From Hymenopellis radicata (Eukaryota; Basidiomycota; Agaricomycetes; Agaricales; Physalacriaceae): a stretch of 64,000 bases of DNA. Both the position numbers and the translations under genes were made by a program. The notes below the pieces were generated by a model, which saw only the letters and a list, made by a program, of their open reading frames with translations, had not been told where the DNA came from and searched no databases. Positions 35,938 to 47,044 of the stretch are shown here, one piece after another (the first letter of the stretch is position 1; every line of letters starts with the position of its first letter). The DNA lies in the NCBI GenBank assembly GCA_015501595.1, contig JADNRX010000139.1:1-64000 (forward strand). Reading direction: 5' to 3'.

Positions 35938-36019
35938 TGACCACCGCAGGACTCGAACCTGCAACCTTTTGGTACGCCAGGCATCGAAGCCAAACGCGCT
36001 ACCATTGCGCCAGGTAGCC
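35938..36019 (-). tRNA. tRNA-Arg(UCG) with a 10-bp intron
   Basis: Read on the minus strand from 36019: acceptor GGCTACC pairs with GGTGGTC, the D arm is GCGC-AATGGTA-GCGC, the anticodon stem TTTGG/CCAAA encloses CTTCGA plus intron TGCCTGGCGT plus A, and the T arm is GCAGG-TTCGAGT-CCTGC. Removing 10 bp at the usual 37/38 site gives loop CUUCGAA, anticodon UCG. A TTTTT stop follows directly. Confidence 0.85.
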
Positions 36020-36133
36020 ATACTAATTGAATAACGTTAATCTTACTGTCCTGCCTTGTTATCATTGCCTATTAGTAAATCCTTCCACCGTCATCGGTCT
36101 TTAAGCAGGGACTCTCATGTTGGACGTCCTTCG

Positions 36134-38524
36134 ATGAACTCTGCATTCGAGACACTCCTACGAACTGCGGTATCGTCCAACTTGTTCCTGCAGCTGTTCC
36201 CTTATATTGTCCTATTTGCATTTCCCGTCCTTCTGGTCACTGCCACCACCTGCGTCCGACGCACCATCAACGCGCCAGCCATTTCCATGGGCCTGGATAG
36301 CCTCGGCTTTTCCGCGCCATGGACCTGGTTTTCAAACGGACACACCGAGCCTCGACCGATTCATAGTCACCACCACCACCACCAGTCGAACAGGAAGGGC
36401 CACAAATCCAAGAAGGCAGCGAAAAGAGGTACTGTTATCCTCGAGTCATTTGGTTTCAAATTTCTGACTGTCTGCGTAGAAGAGGATGTTGAGGATGGAT
36501 ATTATCCCGGGCTAGTCAATATTTCCGGCACATATTGCTTCATGAACTCAACAATCCAGGTATTTCCATTGGCTAACAACATGCTTGACTTGACGCGAAT
36601 TTACAGGCATTATCTTCACTTTCCTACCTTCAACCACAGATAGACGCCGTGCATTCCAAAGCGGAAGCATTGGATGTTCCGACCCCGGTCATTGACGTTC
36701 TTCAAGATCTCTTCCACCGTGCGTGTATCCACCTGATGACCCATGTGCGTCTGACGATATGGCCCAGAACTCAACACGTCCAAATCCGTACCGTCCTCCA
36801 TTAGACCCGTCGACCTAATTGCCGTTCTGTCATCCCCATCATCTGCCCGTTTTAATTCTCTCTTCAACTCGCGCGAACACCAGGACGCCCAGGAACTCTT
36901 CCAACTCGTCTCCGAATGCATCAAGAACGAAACATTGGCCGTTGACAAGGAAGGTCTTCGGGACCGTGGTCTCAACGCGCTCTCGCGAGAGGGTGACACA
37001 TCTAGAGACATCGGCAAAAGCGTGTTCGATGGTCTCACCGCCAATCGACGGAGCTGTGTCATCTGCCAATATACTGAAGCTGTCATGCACTTTGCTTTTG
37101 ACAATTGGCAGCTGGCTGTTCCACGACTTGCCGCAAGCTGTACACTGGAGGATTGTCTGGAGGAATATACCCGACTCGAGGTTCTACGGGATTGTATATG
37201 TCGCAAATGCTCCATGCTCGCGACCCATCGGCGATTATCCGAGGAAGTTGCCGTCTTGACAGAGGCTACACGGCCGGATGCAAAACCGTCTTCATCCAAG
37301 AAACGCCGACTGAAGGAAGTCAAGCGAATGGAGGCTCGTGTCAAGGCCGCCTTGGACGAGGGAAGAATCGAAGAGGACATCAAAGACGTACGTCTGGAAA
37401 AGGTGTTCAGTCAATACTCGACCAAGCAAGCCATGATCGCCCGACCTCCCCAAGTCCTCGCTCTTCATCTCAATCGCTCAGTGCATTATACACATTACGC
37501 CGCAAAGAACAACATCCGGGTCATGTTTCCCGAAGTTCTTGACCTCACTCCCTTCACCACATCTGGCAGTCTATCTGTTGTTCCGACGTCATCTCTATCA
37601 ACACCGTCGCCTCTTCCTCCACGATCAAGCACGCCCACACCTGCCACCTACGACAACATCCATTCCCGCACCATCTATCGCCTGGCATCCGTTGTATGTC
37701 ATTACGGGCAACACTCGTTTGGGCACTACGTTTGCTTCAGACGTAAGCCGCGGCAAGCAAACTCTGAAGACCGTTGGCGGCCTCCGAAGCTCATCATTAG
37801 AGAGCGTCCTGCTGTGAAAGAAGAAGACAAGGATTTGGGACCGGCCTTCTCTTTCGACTGGGAGGACACCGACCCAGCCGCTGGACCCGGTACTGGACTT
37901 GGATGGTTACGAATATCGGACGCCAACGTCGACGAGTGTGGCATCGAGAGTGTCTTGCGGGAGGGGTCTGGCGCTTTCATGTTGTACTATGAACGCGCCC
38001 TCGTCTCATTAGCCCCGCCCGCGCACCCGTATGCTGGCTCCAATGGAGTGGCAAATGGATATGCGTACGGCGTAGGGATGACGAGCCCGGAGAGCTCGGA
38101 GGAGACGCTAAAGCCCGAGATGCTGATGAAGATGACGATGATGAACGGGAACTCGAGCATGGGGTCGCTGGTCAGCCGTGTCAGCATGAACGGGTCAGTG
38201 AAGAGCGAGGACGACAGCAAGAGCTTTTTGTCTGCGAGTCCTCCTGCGAATCTCGGTGCAAGGGTTGTGCGGAGTGTTGCTGCTGGACGTGGGCGAAGGA
38301 GCACAAGCGCGACACCATCGGATGCCCCGCGCGCAAAGTCAGCGTCTCCGCCACCATCGTCTGTGTCTATACCCATACCGAATGGTCATCACCGAGTGAA
38401 GGAGGAAGAAGAGGACGAGCCTATTCCCCCGTCACTGTCATCGTCTGCGCCTGCGCTGCTGTTCCCGTCCCAGCTTAGCTCTTCAGAGCCGCATAATCAT
38501 AAACCAGAAGAAGACGCCCGCTAG
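36134..38524 (+). CDS. membrane-anchored ubiquitin-specific protease (USP, yeast Ubp1-like)
   Basis: Three exons (36134-36559, 36607-36718, 36768-38524; introns 47 and 49 bp) encode 764 aa. A membrane helix lies at about residues 17-40 (LFLQLFPYIVLFAFPVLLVT), followed by a His-rich basic stretch. The Cys box is GLVNISGTYCFMNSTIQ with the predicted nucleophile at Cys135. Then come NSREHQDAQELFQL, a Cys pair region (RRSCVICQYTEA, CICRKCSML) and the His box (VVCHYGQHSFGHYVCF, then GWLRISDANVDECG). The C-terminal 150 residues are low-complexity. It would cleave ubiquitin from substrates at a membrane, probably the ER. The gene is intact. The start at 36134 is the first ATG in the frame. Confidence 0.9.
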
Positions 38525-38959
38525 CAGCGCAGCGCAGATCCGCATGCTGACAATGTTCTTGGTCCTCATAATAATGTATCCATTGCATACTTATTTACTT
38601 CTTGTTATCATTTACATTAGTGTCTACACGTTTAGTCGTCTGTATCAAATAAACCCACTCAGAGTCGTATGCTTGTTTATTAATTCCAAGTTGAGTATAG
38701 CAACAATGTAGGAGCTTGTATGCTGAAGGGGAGTTGGACCTTTCGGCGGAGTCTCATCTATTCACTTGTCAGAATTATGATACGGCTTTCATTAATCATT
38801 ATGGACTAAGACTCAATAAGCAAGACCAAACTGAACACAATATTGAGACGTGCAGAGACGCGAGAGAGAGAGATAGCAGCCACTCGACTTTGGAAAGCTC
38901 AATGCCGATATGCCAGGAAAATGATCAGGCGGCTTGTGAGAAACGATGACCGTTGATCA
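38525..38959. other. intergenic
   Basis: About 38620-38700 resembles 41680-41770 (shared TTTAGTCGTCTGTAT), which lies upstream of F1e, so it is part of the duplicated F1 upstream region. Confidence 0.5.
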
Positions 38960-39160
38960 CGATCCCCAAAGGTTTCTTCCGAACCACCATCCTCCGCCGC
39001 GTCATTAGAGTCTCCGACGCGCCCACTCGACCCGTCTACCAGTGCGAGGAATCTGCCATCTCATAAGGCATCTAGGTGCGTATTTACGCCTTCGGAAACG
39101 CGTCCTTACCATTTCTTTTAGTGGACACTTTCCTCTTCTCGGAGTCGGTCTACGTCCGGA
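38960..39160 (+). promoter_or_regulatory. F1 leader with predicted 5'-UTR intron (F1d)
   Basis: Same block as at 15170-15341, more diverged. The predicted intron is 39076-39121. Confidence 0.5.
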
Positions 39161-40937
39161 ATGCAGCACGTCACAATGCACCAGCTGTGGTGCTTTATCC
39201 AGACGGAGTCTTCACCTCACCATGAAGAAGAATACCAGGGCTCTGTGTTCCTTGAACGACTTCGTACCTCGAATTTCCCGGCGACGGACGAGGAGATCTC
39301 GCACGTCCGGCACACCATACTACCCACTGTCTCCGACGACATATCATCCATCGAATCCAAAGTCGCATCCCTTCGTGAAGTCATCAGGTCGATGGGGGAA
39401 GAGCGGGAGAGGTTGGTAAACATCCAGAAGAGGTACAATAACCTCATTTCCTTGCATCGCGCTCTCCCCTCGGAAATCTTGTCGGAAGTCTTTCTATATA
39501 CGCTGGCTAGCTACTCCTATTCAAACGCCTTCGACGCGTCTGGGACCATATGGCAGCTCAGCCACGTCTGCCAGAGATGGCGAAACGTCGCTTTGTCCCT
39601 TCACTCGTTTTGGTCGACGATGGAGATTCGTTTTCCGAAAGCGGCGCAGCAGGAAGCAGACGTGCAGCGCTTGGAGACAGTTCTCCAGCGTTCCCTTCAG
39701 GGCCCACTGGACGTATTCCTCAGCGAAGATCTTTCAGATAGACGGACCCCCACTGGCAGTTCCAATCCCTTGATCCTAAAGCGCATGCTCGACGTTATCT
39801 TCGCCGAATCACACCGGTGGCGGAAGGCACGTGTATCATTTGCGCGGGGGGTTGGAATACACTCTATGCGCCACTTCATAACCGACTTCCCCGCCTCGAG
39901 TCATTAGCCCTTTATGATGTTCAGCGCGGGCTGGAGGAACAATCACTGGTCTCTGTCTTCGAACATTGTCCACGTCTTACGAAAGTGGGTCTTAGCGGAG
40001 AAAGTCCACTTCTTGTCAAACTTCCGTGGGCCCAAATCACGGAGCTAGATCTTGGTGATATTGACTCCGATGGACCATGTATGCGTTTGATTGTACAGTG
40101 TCCATCTCTTGAAACCCTCACTATGCCTGGGTGGGATTCGGCGGACGACGAATCGGCATATACGGCGATCACCTGCTCGAATATGCGTAAGCTCTATGCT
40201 ACGTCGGTGCCCGTCATCGACGCTCTCACGCTCCCTCGTCTGCGGGAGGCATCCCGCTTAGTCCTAACAACAGCATAACTCAGCACTTCAATATCCTTCC
40301 TTCATTCAAACGACTACTCATTCGTTCCAATTGTTTGAGCACTCTCGCCAGTCTCTCGCTTTCTGGTGTGCCACTTGCTACCTCATCTGAACATAGCCTC
40401 CTCTCTATCCTTTCCCAGACACATAGTCTCACCTTCCTCGAGCTGGAGCTGTCTGCATCCATGGAAGAATTCGGCGATGAAACGGAAGATAGCGACCAGG
40501 AACAAATAGTGGCAATCGTGAACTCCCTCGAGGTCGTGCCTACCGAGTCTGTCACTTTCCTCCCCCTCCTTTCGTCTCTCGACATTCGGGTGTTTAATCA
40601 CCTTGACTCGCAGGGTCTACTGTATTTTGGGTCGGTCGGTAGTTTTGCTTCGACGGTCCAGACCCGGTGGAGAGGGGACAATACTCTCGGCCTAGCCAGG
40701 CTTACAAGATGCCGCTTTGTTGTACATGCAAGGTATATGATGACGGACGAGGCCATATTCCGGGACAGTGAGGAGGTGTCGGTCGTGAATGTGTTCAATG
40801 AAGAGGAAAGGCGCATCTTCGATACATTGATTGACGAGGGGATGGACCTCTCTATAAGCGTGACGTCGGATTTGATCAGACACGTTGGACGTGGAGGCCG
40901 TTATCCAGTTTTCGCAGTTCCCCCCATGGCGACTTGA
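39161..40937 (+). pseudogene. F-box family 1 (F1d), frameshifted
   Basis: The CxxC motif (QCTSCGALSRRS) is out of frame with the start codon at 39161. The coiled coil and F-box-like part (NFPATDEEISHVRHTILPTV, ALPSEILSEVFLYTL, QLSHVCQRWRNVALSLHS) read open to about 39840. The frame changes there and again near 40265-40300, and the tail is open to 40935 (VFAVPPMAT). There are three lesions in about 590 codons. It is the first of three tandem F1 copies, and its end region (VNVFNEEERRIF) groups it with F1f. Confidence 0.8.
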
Positions 40938-41886
40938 ATTTATGTAAGCGACGTTTTTATGTGTGGAAGAATGTTCTGACTCTGTGGATGACAGCACTGT
41001 TTTTATGTCTTTGATTCCGCTCTTGAAGTTCTGCAACTTGGACATAGACAGCACTGTGGGCCGCTCCGATTTCAGACTCCTTCTCTCTATAAACTTGACT
41101 CTTTGGTGTGCTGTACTTCAATGCTGCTTTTTATTAACAATACCACGTATGTCTGATAGATTTTCGGTTCCAGGCTGTATTCGTCATATTTCTTTTTGAA
41201 CCCAATGAAAGCGAAGGAAACAATCCGGCTTGTCAGATGCGTGATGGTGACCCTGGCAATCGTGGCGTCGGTCACGTACGTATGTCGTCTCTCTTTCTGT
41301 CCTGCAATCATCTCAAAGTCAGAGCCTAACGCGCCTTTGTTTATGATCACCTTGTAGTCCTGCTAATCAAAAGTCCACCCTGACCGACCCGTCGAAAACA
41401 AGAATTTGTTGATAAGGTGAGAATCATTAGTAGGCCCACCGCCGACACCCTGTCTTTCGAGATCAACCCAAAGTCGGGCTGGTACTTATGTACCTCTCTG
41501 GGATTTGCAACCAACTCGAGGATTTCTTCCCCGATGTCCGTGCGACGCGCAACTCTCTTCCGGTCAAGCAGTCATTCTCCGATTCTAAATGGTGGCGAGG
41601 GAAGACCGTTCAGCGTAGCCTAAAGCAGCCTCTTTCTCATGCTCATCTGCAACAAGTCATTGCAAGTTTGTCAGTGTACATGTACATGTTTAGTCGTCTG
41701 TATTATGGCAAAGCCCACTCAGGTCGTATTCTTGTTTATCAATTCCAAGGATGTACTTGCAAACGTAGCATTTGTTGGTTAGTTTATATGTGCTGCCGCA
41801 ACAATGTACAGTAGGTCGCTGCTGGTAAGAAACGAGGATCAAATGCTGGTCGATCACGCGATCACGATCCTTGAGGGTTTCTTCCG
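40938..41886. other. duplicated F1 3' flank and spacer
   Basis: About 41020-41430 matches about 46555-46960 downstream of F1f (shared GATAGATTTTCGGTT and CATATTTCTTTTTGA.CCCAA). The duplication that made these copies therefore included more than 400 bp past the stop. No gene seen. Confidence 0.6.
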
Positions 41887-42062
41887 AACCACCAGCTTCA
41901 GCCGCGTCATTGGGCTCTCCGACGTACCCACCAAGTCGTCTATCAGTGCGAGAATTCTTCACATCTCTTAGGTCATCTAGGTGCGTATTTTACGCCTTCG
42001 AAAGCACGTATTTACCATTTCCTTTAGTGGGCACTTGAAATTCGAGTCGGCCTGCGTCCAGG
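41887..42062 (+). promoter_or_regulatory. F1 leader with predicted 5'-UTR intron (F1e)
   Basis: Same block as at 15170-15341. The predicted intron is 41981-42027. It stands before an intact gene, so it is one of the two most likely to be functional. Confidence 0.55.
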
Positions 42063-43811
42063 ATGCAGCAGATTGCGTTACAATGCACCAGTTGTGGTGC
42101 TTTCACCAGACGGAGTCTCCATTACGAAGAGGAATACCAGAGCTCTGTGCTTCTTGAGCGACTCCGTACCTCGAATTTCCCAGCGACGGACAAGGAGATC
42201 TCGCACATCCGACACACCATCTTACCCACTGTCTCCGACGACATATCATCCATCGAATCCCAACTCGTATCCCTTCGGGAGGCCATCACGTCGATGGAGG
42301 AAGAGCGAGGGAGGTTGATAAATGTCCAGAAGAAGTACAACAACCTCGTTTCCTTGCATCGCACTCTTCCCTTGGAAATCTGGTCGGAAATATTCCTATA
42401 CACTGTGCTTTCCAGCGCCTCCGCTTCCAATGCATTTGACGCGTCTGGATCCATATGGAAGCTCAGCCATGTTTGCCAGAGATGGCGAAACGTCGCTTTA
42501 TCCCTTCATTCGTGTTGGTCGACTATGGATCTTCATTTTCCGAAAGCGGCGCATCACGAAGGAGATGTGCAGCGCTTGGAGACGGTTATTCAGCGTTCCC
42601 GTCAGGGTCCACTAGATGTAACTCTGAAATCAGGCTATAGTCCGGCACCCAGCCCTGATCCCTCTATCCTAAAGCGCATCCTCGACATCGTCCTGGCAGA
42701 ATCGTACCGGTGGCGAAAGTTACATCTCTCAGATTACCGAGGGAATCTGAATATGCTCTACACGCCACTTCATAATCGGCTTCCTTTTCTTCAGTGTCTA
42801 AGCCTTGACCGTGTTCAGATAGAGCCGAAGGAGCAATCAGTTTTCAAAGATTGTCCCCGTCTTACGAAATTGACTCTTGGTGAAAGCCCGCCGGTCGTTG
42901 AATTTCCGTGGGACCAGATTACGGAGCTAGACCTTTCTGGTATGGATGTCAAAGGCGACGAGGATGACCTCAGGGCATGTGTGCGTTTGATTAGACTGTG
43001 TACATCTCTTGAGACCCTCTCTGTACCTTACTGGTACTTGGAAGCTGACGAGGCTGAATCGCCCTACACCCCGACCACCTGCTCAAATGTGCGCAAGCTC
43101 GATACCAAGTCGGTGCACGTCATCGATGCTCTCACGCTTCCTTGTCTACGGGAGGCTTCCCTTCATCCTAACCCTGTCATGGTTCACCACGATGCCCTGT
43201 ATTCATTCAAGCGACTACTCATTCGTTCCAGTTGTTTAGGTGCCCTCACCGGCCTTTCGCTTGCTGGTGTGCCACTTGCTGCCTCATCGGACCGTACCCT
43301 CCTTTCTCTCCTTTCCCAGACACATAGCCTCGTCTTCCTCGACCTGGATGTATGCATGCAGGAATTTGACGATCAAACGAGTGTTAACAACCGGGAACAA
43401 ATAGTGGCAATTGTGGAATCCCTCAAGGTTATACAGACGCGAACTGTCACATTTCTACCCCTCCTTTCGTCTCTCGACATTCGGATACGTAATCACCAGA
43501 GCGCATTGAGCCTACTGTATTTTGGGCCTGTTGGCAGTCTTGCCTCCGCGGTCGAGGCGCGCTGGAAAGGGGACGATACGGTTGGCCTGGCAAGGCTTAA
43601 GACATGCCACTTCTCTGTACAGGCGCAGTACTTGATGCAAAACCGCATCTATCGGGATGCTTTGGGGCCCGTCGCGGGTATCTTCAATGAAGCGGAAAGC
43701 TCTATCTTCAATGCCCTAGTTGACGATGGGATGGACCTCGCTATACGGGTCACGTCGTGTTTGACTGAAAACGTTGGAGGCAATAACGTGGTTTTCGCAG
43801 TTCCCAGTTGA
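42063..43811 (+). CDS. F-box protein, family 1 (F1e), intact, 582 aa
   Basis: One uninterrupted frame. The order is a CxxC motif (QCTSCGAF, residues 7-14), a conserved NFPATDKEISHIRHTILPTV segment, a coiled coil at about residues 55-95 (IESQLVSLREAITSMEEERG), an F-box-like domain at about 100-155 (LPLEIWSEIFLYTV, KLSHVCQRWRNVALSLHSCW) and about 420 residues of LRR-like tail (FPWDQITELDLSGM, SLASAVEARWKGDDTVGLAR), ending VFAVPS. F-box proteins bind Skp1 and bring substrates to SCF ubiquitin ligases. The target is unknown. It lies in tandem with F1d and F1f. The start is set by the conserved MQQ/MPQ beginning and the leader before it. Confidence 0.85.
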   Translation: MQQIALQCTSCGAFTRRSLHYEEEYQSSVLLERLRTSNFPATDKEISHIRHTILPTVSDDISSIESQLVSLREAITSMEEERGRLINVQKKYNNLVSLHRTLPLEIWSEIFLYTVLSSASASNAFDASGSIWKLSHVCQRWRNVALSLHSCWSTMDLHFPKAAHHEGDVQRLETVIQRSRQGPLDVTLKSGYSPAPSPDPSILKRILDIVLAESYRWRKLHLSDYRGNLNMLYTPLHNRLPFLQCLSLDRVQIEPKEQSVFKDCPRLTKLTLGESPPVVEFPWDQITELDLSGMDVKGDEDDLRACVRLIRLCTSLETLSVPYWYLEADEAESPYTPTTCSNVRKLDTKSVHVIDALTLPCLREASLHPNPVMVHHDALYSFKRLLIRSSCLGALTGLSLAGVPLAASSDRTLLSLLSQTHSLVFLDLDVCMQEFDDQTSVNNREQIVAIVESLKVIQTRTVTFLPLLSSLDIRIRNHQSALSLLYFGPVGSLASAVEARWKGDDTVGLARLKTCHFSVQAQYLMQNRIYRDALGPVAGIFNEAESSIFNALVDDGMDLAIRVTSCLTENVGGNNVVFAVPS

Positions 43812-44074
43812 AGTGTGCATTTCGGAAATTTACTTCCGCTCATTGAAGGTAGAGGACTCATTGTGTGGAAGAATCTTTCTGATCCTGTGAAAACACCAGT
43901 ATTCCTACCTCTATTTCGGCTTTTGAAAACCTTCAGCGGTTGGACACGAACAACGATGTGGACCTGTTCCTTCCTCGGACACTAATTCGGTGTAGAGCGC
44001 TTCGGTATTGCCATTATATGAACGATACCCCCTTTGGCAACCCAACACATCTTCTACGGAGGACATGATTAACG
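43812..44074. other. F1e 3' flank
   Basis: No gene seen. Similarity to gene X begins at about 44075. Confidence 0.4.
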
Positions 44075-44342
44075 TCTGGCTTTGTACGCCTCCCATTCTC
44101 ACCGTCACTCATACCACTGGCGTCGTCGGAGCCACTACCAGGCGCGTCGCGACTATTGTTCATCCCGCCATGGCGTCGCCAGAGCTTGCGGACTGGGGTT
44201 GGAGGGTATGTTTCTACATATGGTCCGCCGTGATAGCGACAACGGGGAGGAGAGGTTGCGGTATCTGAGCAAGCTCATGACGACGTTGCCGAGTTATTAT
44301 ATGTTGTCTGATGAGGGGGTTGAGCCGCACCCCGATTGTTGA
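44075..44342 (+). pseudogene. gene X, copy 3, C-terminal fragment
   Basis: It reads PPILTVTHTTGVVGATTRRVAT and later SYYMLSDEGVEPHPDC in changing frames, with an internal deletion, and ends at the gene X stop (44340-44342). As in the other two units it stands directly before an F1 leader. Confidence 0.7.
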
Positions 44343-44539
44343 GTTGAATTTCTGTATGTCTCTATACCGCAGTATCTGTTGTTTTGAGCTTGTTGTCGAC
44401 ATCTTTCTGTATCTGTAATGTATAAAGTTCCAGCATACGAGTAGGTGTATATTACAGTATAGCACGTCAATTGTGTTGCGAACCAAATTCAAATTACGTA
44501 CTGCGATTGGGATGTAGTCGATCGCAAAAGGGTTCTCCC

Positions 44540-44719
44540 AAACCACCATCTTCAGCCGCGTCATTGGGCTCTCCGACGTGCCCACCAAGTCCTTTATCAG
44601 TGCGAGAATTCTTGATATCTTGTAGGTCATCCAGGTGCGTATTGACGCCTTCTCGAAAACGCGTTCTTACCATTTCTTAGCGGGCACTTTTCTAGTTTTC
44701 AAATCAGTCTGCGTTCGGC
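44540..44719 (+). promoter_or_regulatory. F1 leader with predicted 5'-UTR intron (F1f)
   Basis: Same block as at 15170-15341. The predicted intron is 44635-44680. It stands before an intact gene. Confidence 0.55.
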
Positions 44720-46471
44720 ATGCCGCAGATTGCGGCCCAATGCACAAATTGTGGGGCTTTCACCAGACGGAGTTTCCATTACGAAGAGGAATACCAGAGC
44801 TCTGTGCTTGAGCGACTCCGTACTTCGAATTTCCCAGCGACGGACGAGGAGATCTCGCATGTCCGACACACGATTTTACCCACTGTCTCCGACGACATAT
44901 CATCCATCGAATCCAAAATCGCATCTCTTCACAAGGTCATGAGGTCGATGGAGGAAGAGCGAGAGAGGTTGATAAACGTCCAGAAGAGGTACCACAACCT
45001 CGTTTCTTTGCATCGCACTCTCCCCTCGGAAATCTGGTCGGAAATATTCCTATACACGCTTTCCAGCGCCTCCGATTTGAACGCGTTCAACGCGTCTGGC
45101 TCCATATGGCAGCTCAGCCACGTCTCCCGGAGATGGCGCAGTATCGCTTTGTCCCTTGGTTCCTTTTGGTCTACTATGGATATTCGTTTTCCGAAAGTGG
45201 CGCAACAGGATGGGGACGTGCAGCGCTTGGAGACGATTATTCACCGTTCCCGCGAGCGACCACTAGACATATCTCTGAGTGACTACAGATTCGATGGACA
45301 GATCCCCAGTTCTAATCCCTCGATCCTAAAGCACCTGCTCGAGATCATCTTCGCCGAATCGTACCGGTGGCGGAAAGTAGCTCTACCCGATTGCCGAATG
45401 TATTGGAATATACTCGAAAAGCCACTTAATAATCAGCTTCCTCACCTCGAGTCGTTGGGCCTGGTGGTCGATCCCGAGGCATATTCAGTGGTGTCTATGT
45501 TCAGGGCCTGCCCTCGTCTCAGGAAACTGACTCTTCGTGGTACAATTCCACCGGCCATCGAACTTCCGTGGGACCAAATCACGGAGCTTGACCTTTCTCG
45601 TGTGGACCTTGATGACGAGGGGGGCCGCAGAGCATGTCTGCGTTTGATTGGACAGTGTCCATCTCTTGAAATCCTCACTATGTCTGAATGGGATTCGGCG
45701 GACGATGAATCGGCGTATACGGCGATCACCTGCTCGAATATGCGCAAGCTCTATGCTACGTCGGTGCCCGTCATCGACGCTCTCACGCTCCCTCGTCTAC
45801 GGGATGCGTCCCTTAGTCCCAACGACAGCTTAATTCACTTCGATATCCTGCATTCATTCAAACGACTACTCATTCGTTCCAATTGTTTAGGCGCCCTCAC
45901 CAGACTCTCGCTTAACAGCGTGCCGCTTGCTGCCTCACCCGAACATAGCCTATGTTCAATTCTTTCCCAGACACATAGTCTCGCCTTCCTCGACCTTGCG
46001 GTAATTGTAGGGGAATTTGACGATGAAACGGATGCTAGCGACCGGGAACAAATAGTGGCGATGGTGAAATCCCTCGAGGTCGTGTCTACCGAATCTGTTA
46101 CTTTCCTCCCCTTCCTTTCGTCTCTCGACATTCAGGTGTATAACCATCGTGACTCGTGGAGGCTGCTGTATCTTGGTCCTGTCGGTAGTTTTGCTTCGAC
46201 GGTCAAGACTCGGTGGAAAGGGGATGATACTCTCGGCCTAGCAAGACTTAAAAGATGCCGCTTTGCTGTACATGTTGTGAAGATGAACAAGACCATATGC
46301 CGGGACAGTGTTGGGGTGCCGATCGTGAATGTGTTCAATGAAGAGGAAACGCACATTTTCAACGCACTGATTGACGAGGGGATGGACCTTTCTATAAGGG
46401 TGACGTCGGAGTTCATTAGACCCGTTGGAGGCAGATATCCAGTTTTCGCAGTTCCGCCCTTGCTCACTTGA
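44720..46471 (+). CDS. F-box protein, family 1 (F1f), intact, 583 aa
   Basis: One open frame with the same layout as F1e: CxxC (QCTNCGAF), NFPATDEEISHVRHTILPTV, coiled coil (SMEEERERLINVQKRYHNLV), F-box-like domain (LPSEIWSEIFLYTL, QLSHVSRRWRSIALSLGSFW) and LRR-like tail. Within the F-box region it has SRRW where most copies have CQRW. The C-terminus differs from F1e (VNVFNEEETHIFNALIDEGM, ending VFAVPPLLT) and agrees with F1d, so F1d and F1f form a subgroup. It is likely an SCF substrate receptor with unknown target. Confidence 0.85.
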   Translation: MPQIAAQCTNCGAFTRRSFHYEEEYQSSVLERLRTSNFPATDEEISHVRHTILPTVSDDISSIESKIASLHKVMRSMEEERERLINVQKRYHNLVSLHRTLPSEIWSEIFLYTLSSASDLNAFNASGSIWQLSHVSRRWRSIALSLGSFWSTMDIRFPKVAQQDGDVQRLETIIHRSRERPLDISLSDYRFDGQIPSSNPSILKHLLEIIFAESYRWRKVALPDCRMYWNILEKPLNNQLPHLESLGLVVDPEAYSVVSMFRACPRLRKLTLRGTIPPAIELPWDQITELDLSRVDLDDEGGRRACLRLIGQCPSLEILTMSEWDSADDESAYTAITCSNMRKLYATSVPVIDALTLPRLRDASLSPNDSLIHFDILHSFKRLLIRSNCLGALTRLSLNSVPLAASPEHSLCSILSQTHSLAFLDLAVIVGEFDDETDASDREQIVAMVKSLEVVSTESVTFLPFLSSLDIQVYNHRDSWRLLYLGPVGSFASTVKTRWKGDDTLGLARLKRCRFAVHVVKMNKTICRDSVGVPIVNVFNEEETHIFNALIDEGMDLSIRVTSEFIRPVGGRYPVFAVPPLLT

Positions 46472-47044
46472 ATCCATGTAAAGTAAGCGGTGTTTTTATG
46501 CCTGGAACAATGTTGCTGATTCCGTGAATGCCAGCAGGATTCCTATGTCCTTGATTGTGCTCTTGAAGTCCTGCAACCTGGACATGGACAACAGCCTGAG
46601 CTGCTCGTTCTCTATAACATGCCTATCGTGGTGTACTGTCCTTCAAGTTCGGTGCTGCTCTTTATTAACGATACCCCATTCGTTTGATAGATTTTCGGTT
46701 TCAGGCTGTATCCGTCATATTTCTTTTTGACCCCAACGAAAACGACAGAAACAATCAGGCATGCTGGGCAGATGTGTGATGCAAATCGTGACGGCAGTCG
46801 CGTGCGTCGGCCGCTCTCTCTCTCTCCCTCCTGCAATCATCTCAGAAGTCCGAGCCTGCTAACGCGCCTTTGTTGATGATCACCTTGTAGCTCTGGTACT
46901 GCTAATGAAAATCCACCAGGACCGACACGTCGAAAGTTGATAAGGTGAGAATCGTTAGGCTATCCTACTAGCAGTCGACTCTAACAAACCATTTTTCGTA
47001 TAGTGATATCCCATCGTCTTTCGTACGATCAGTCTTCACTTGCA
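46472..47044. other. F1f 3' flank
   Basis: About 46555-46960 is the partner of 41020-41430. No gene seen. Confidence 0.6.

Noticed and set aside
36364..36385. His run in the deubiquitinase as a metal-binding domain
   Set aside because: It is a short low-complexity stretch after the membrane helix. Nothing else supports metal binding.
36616..37383. 255-codon minus-strand frame
   Set aside because: Antisense shadow of the deubiquitinase, crossing its intron and conserved boxes.
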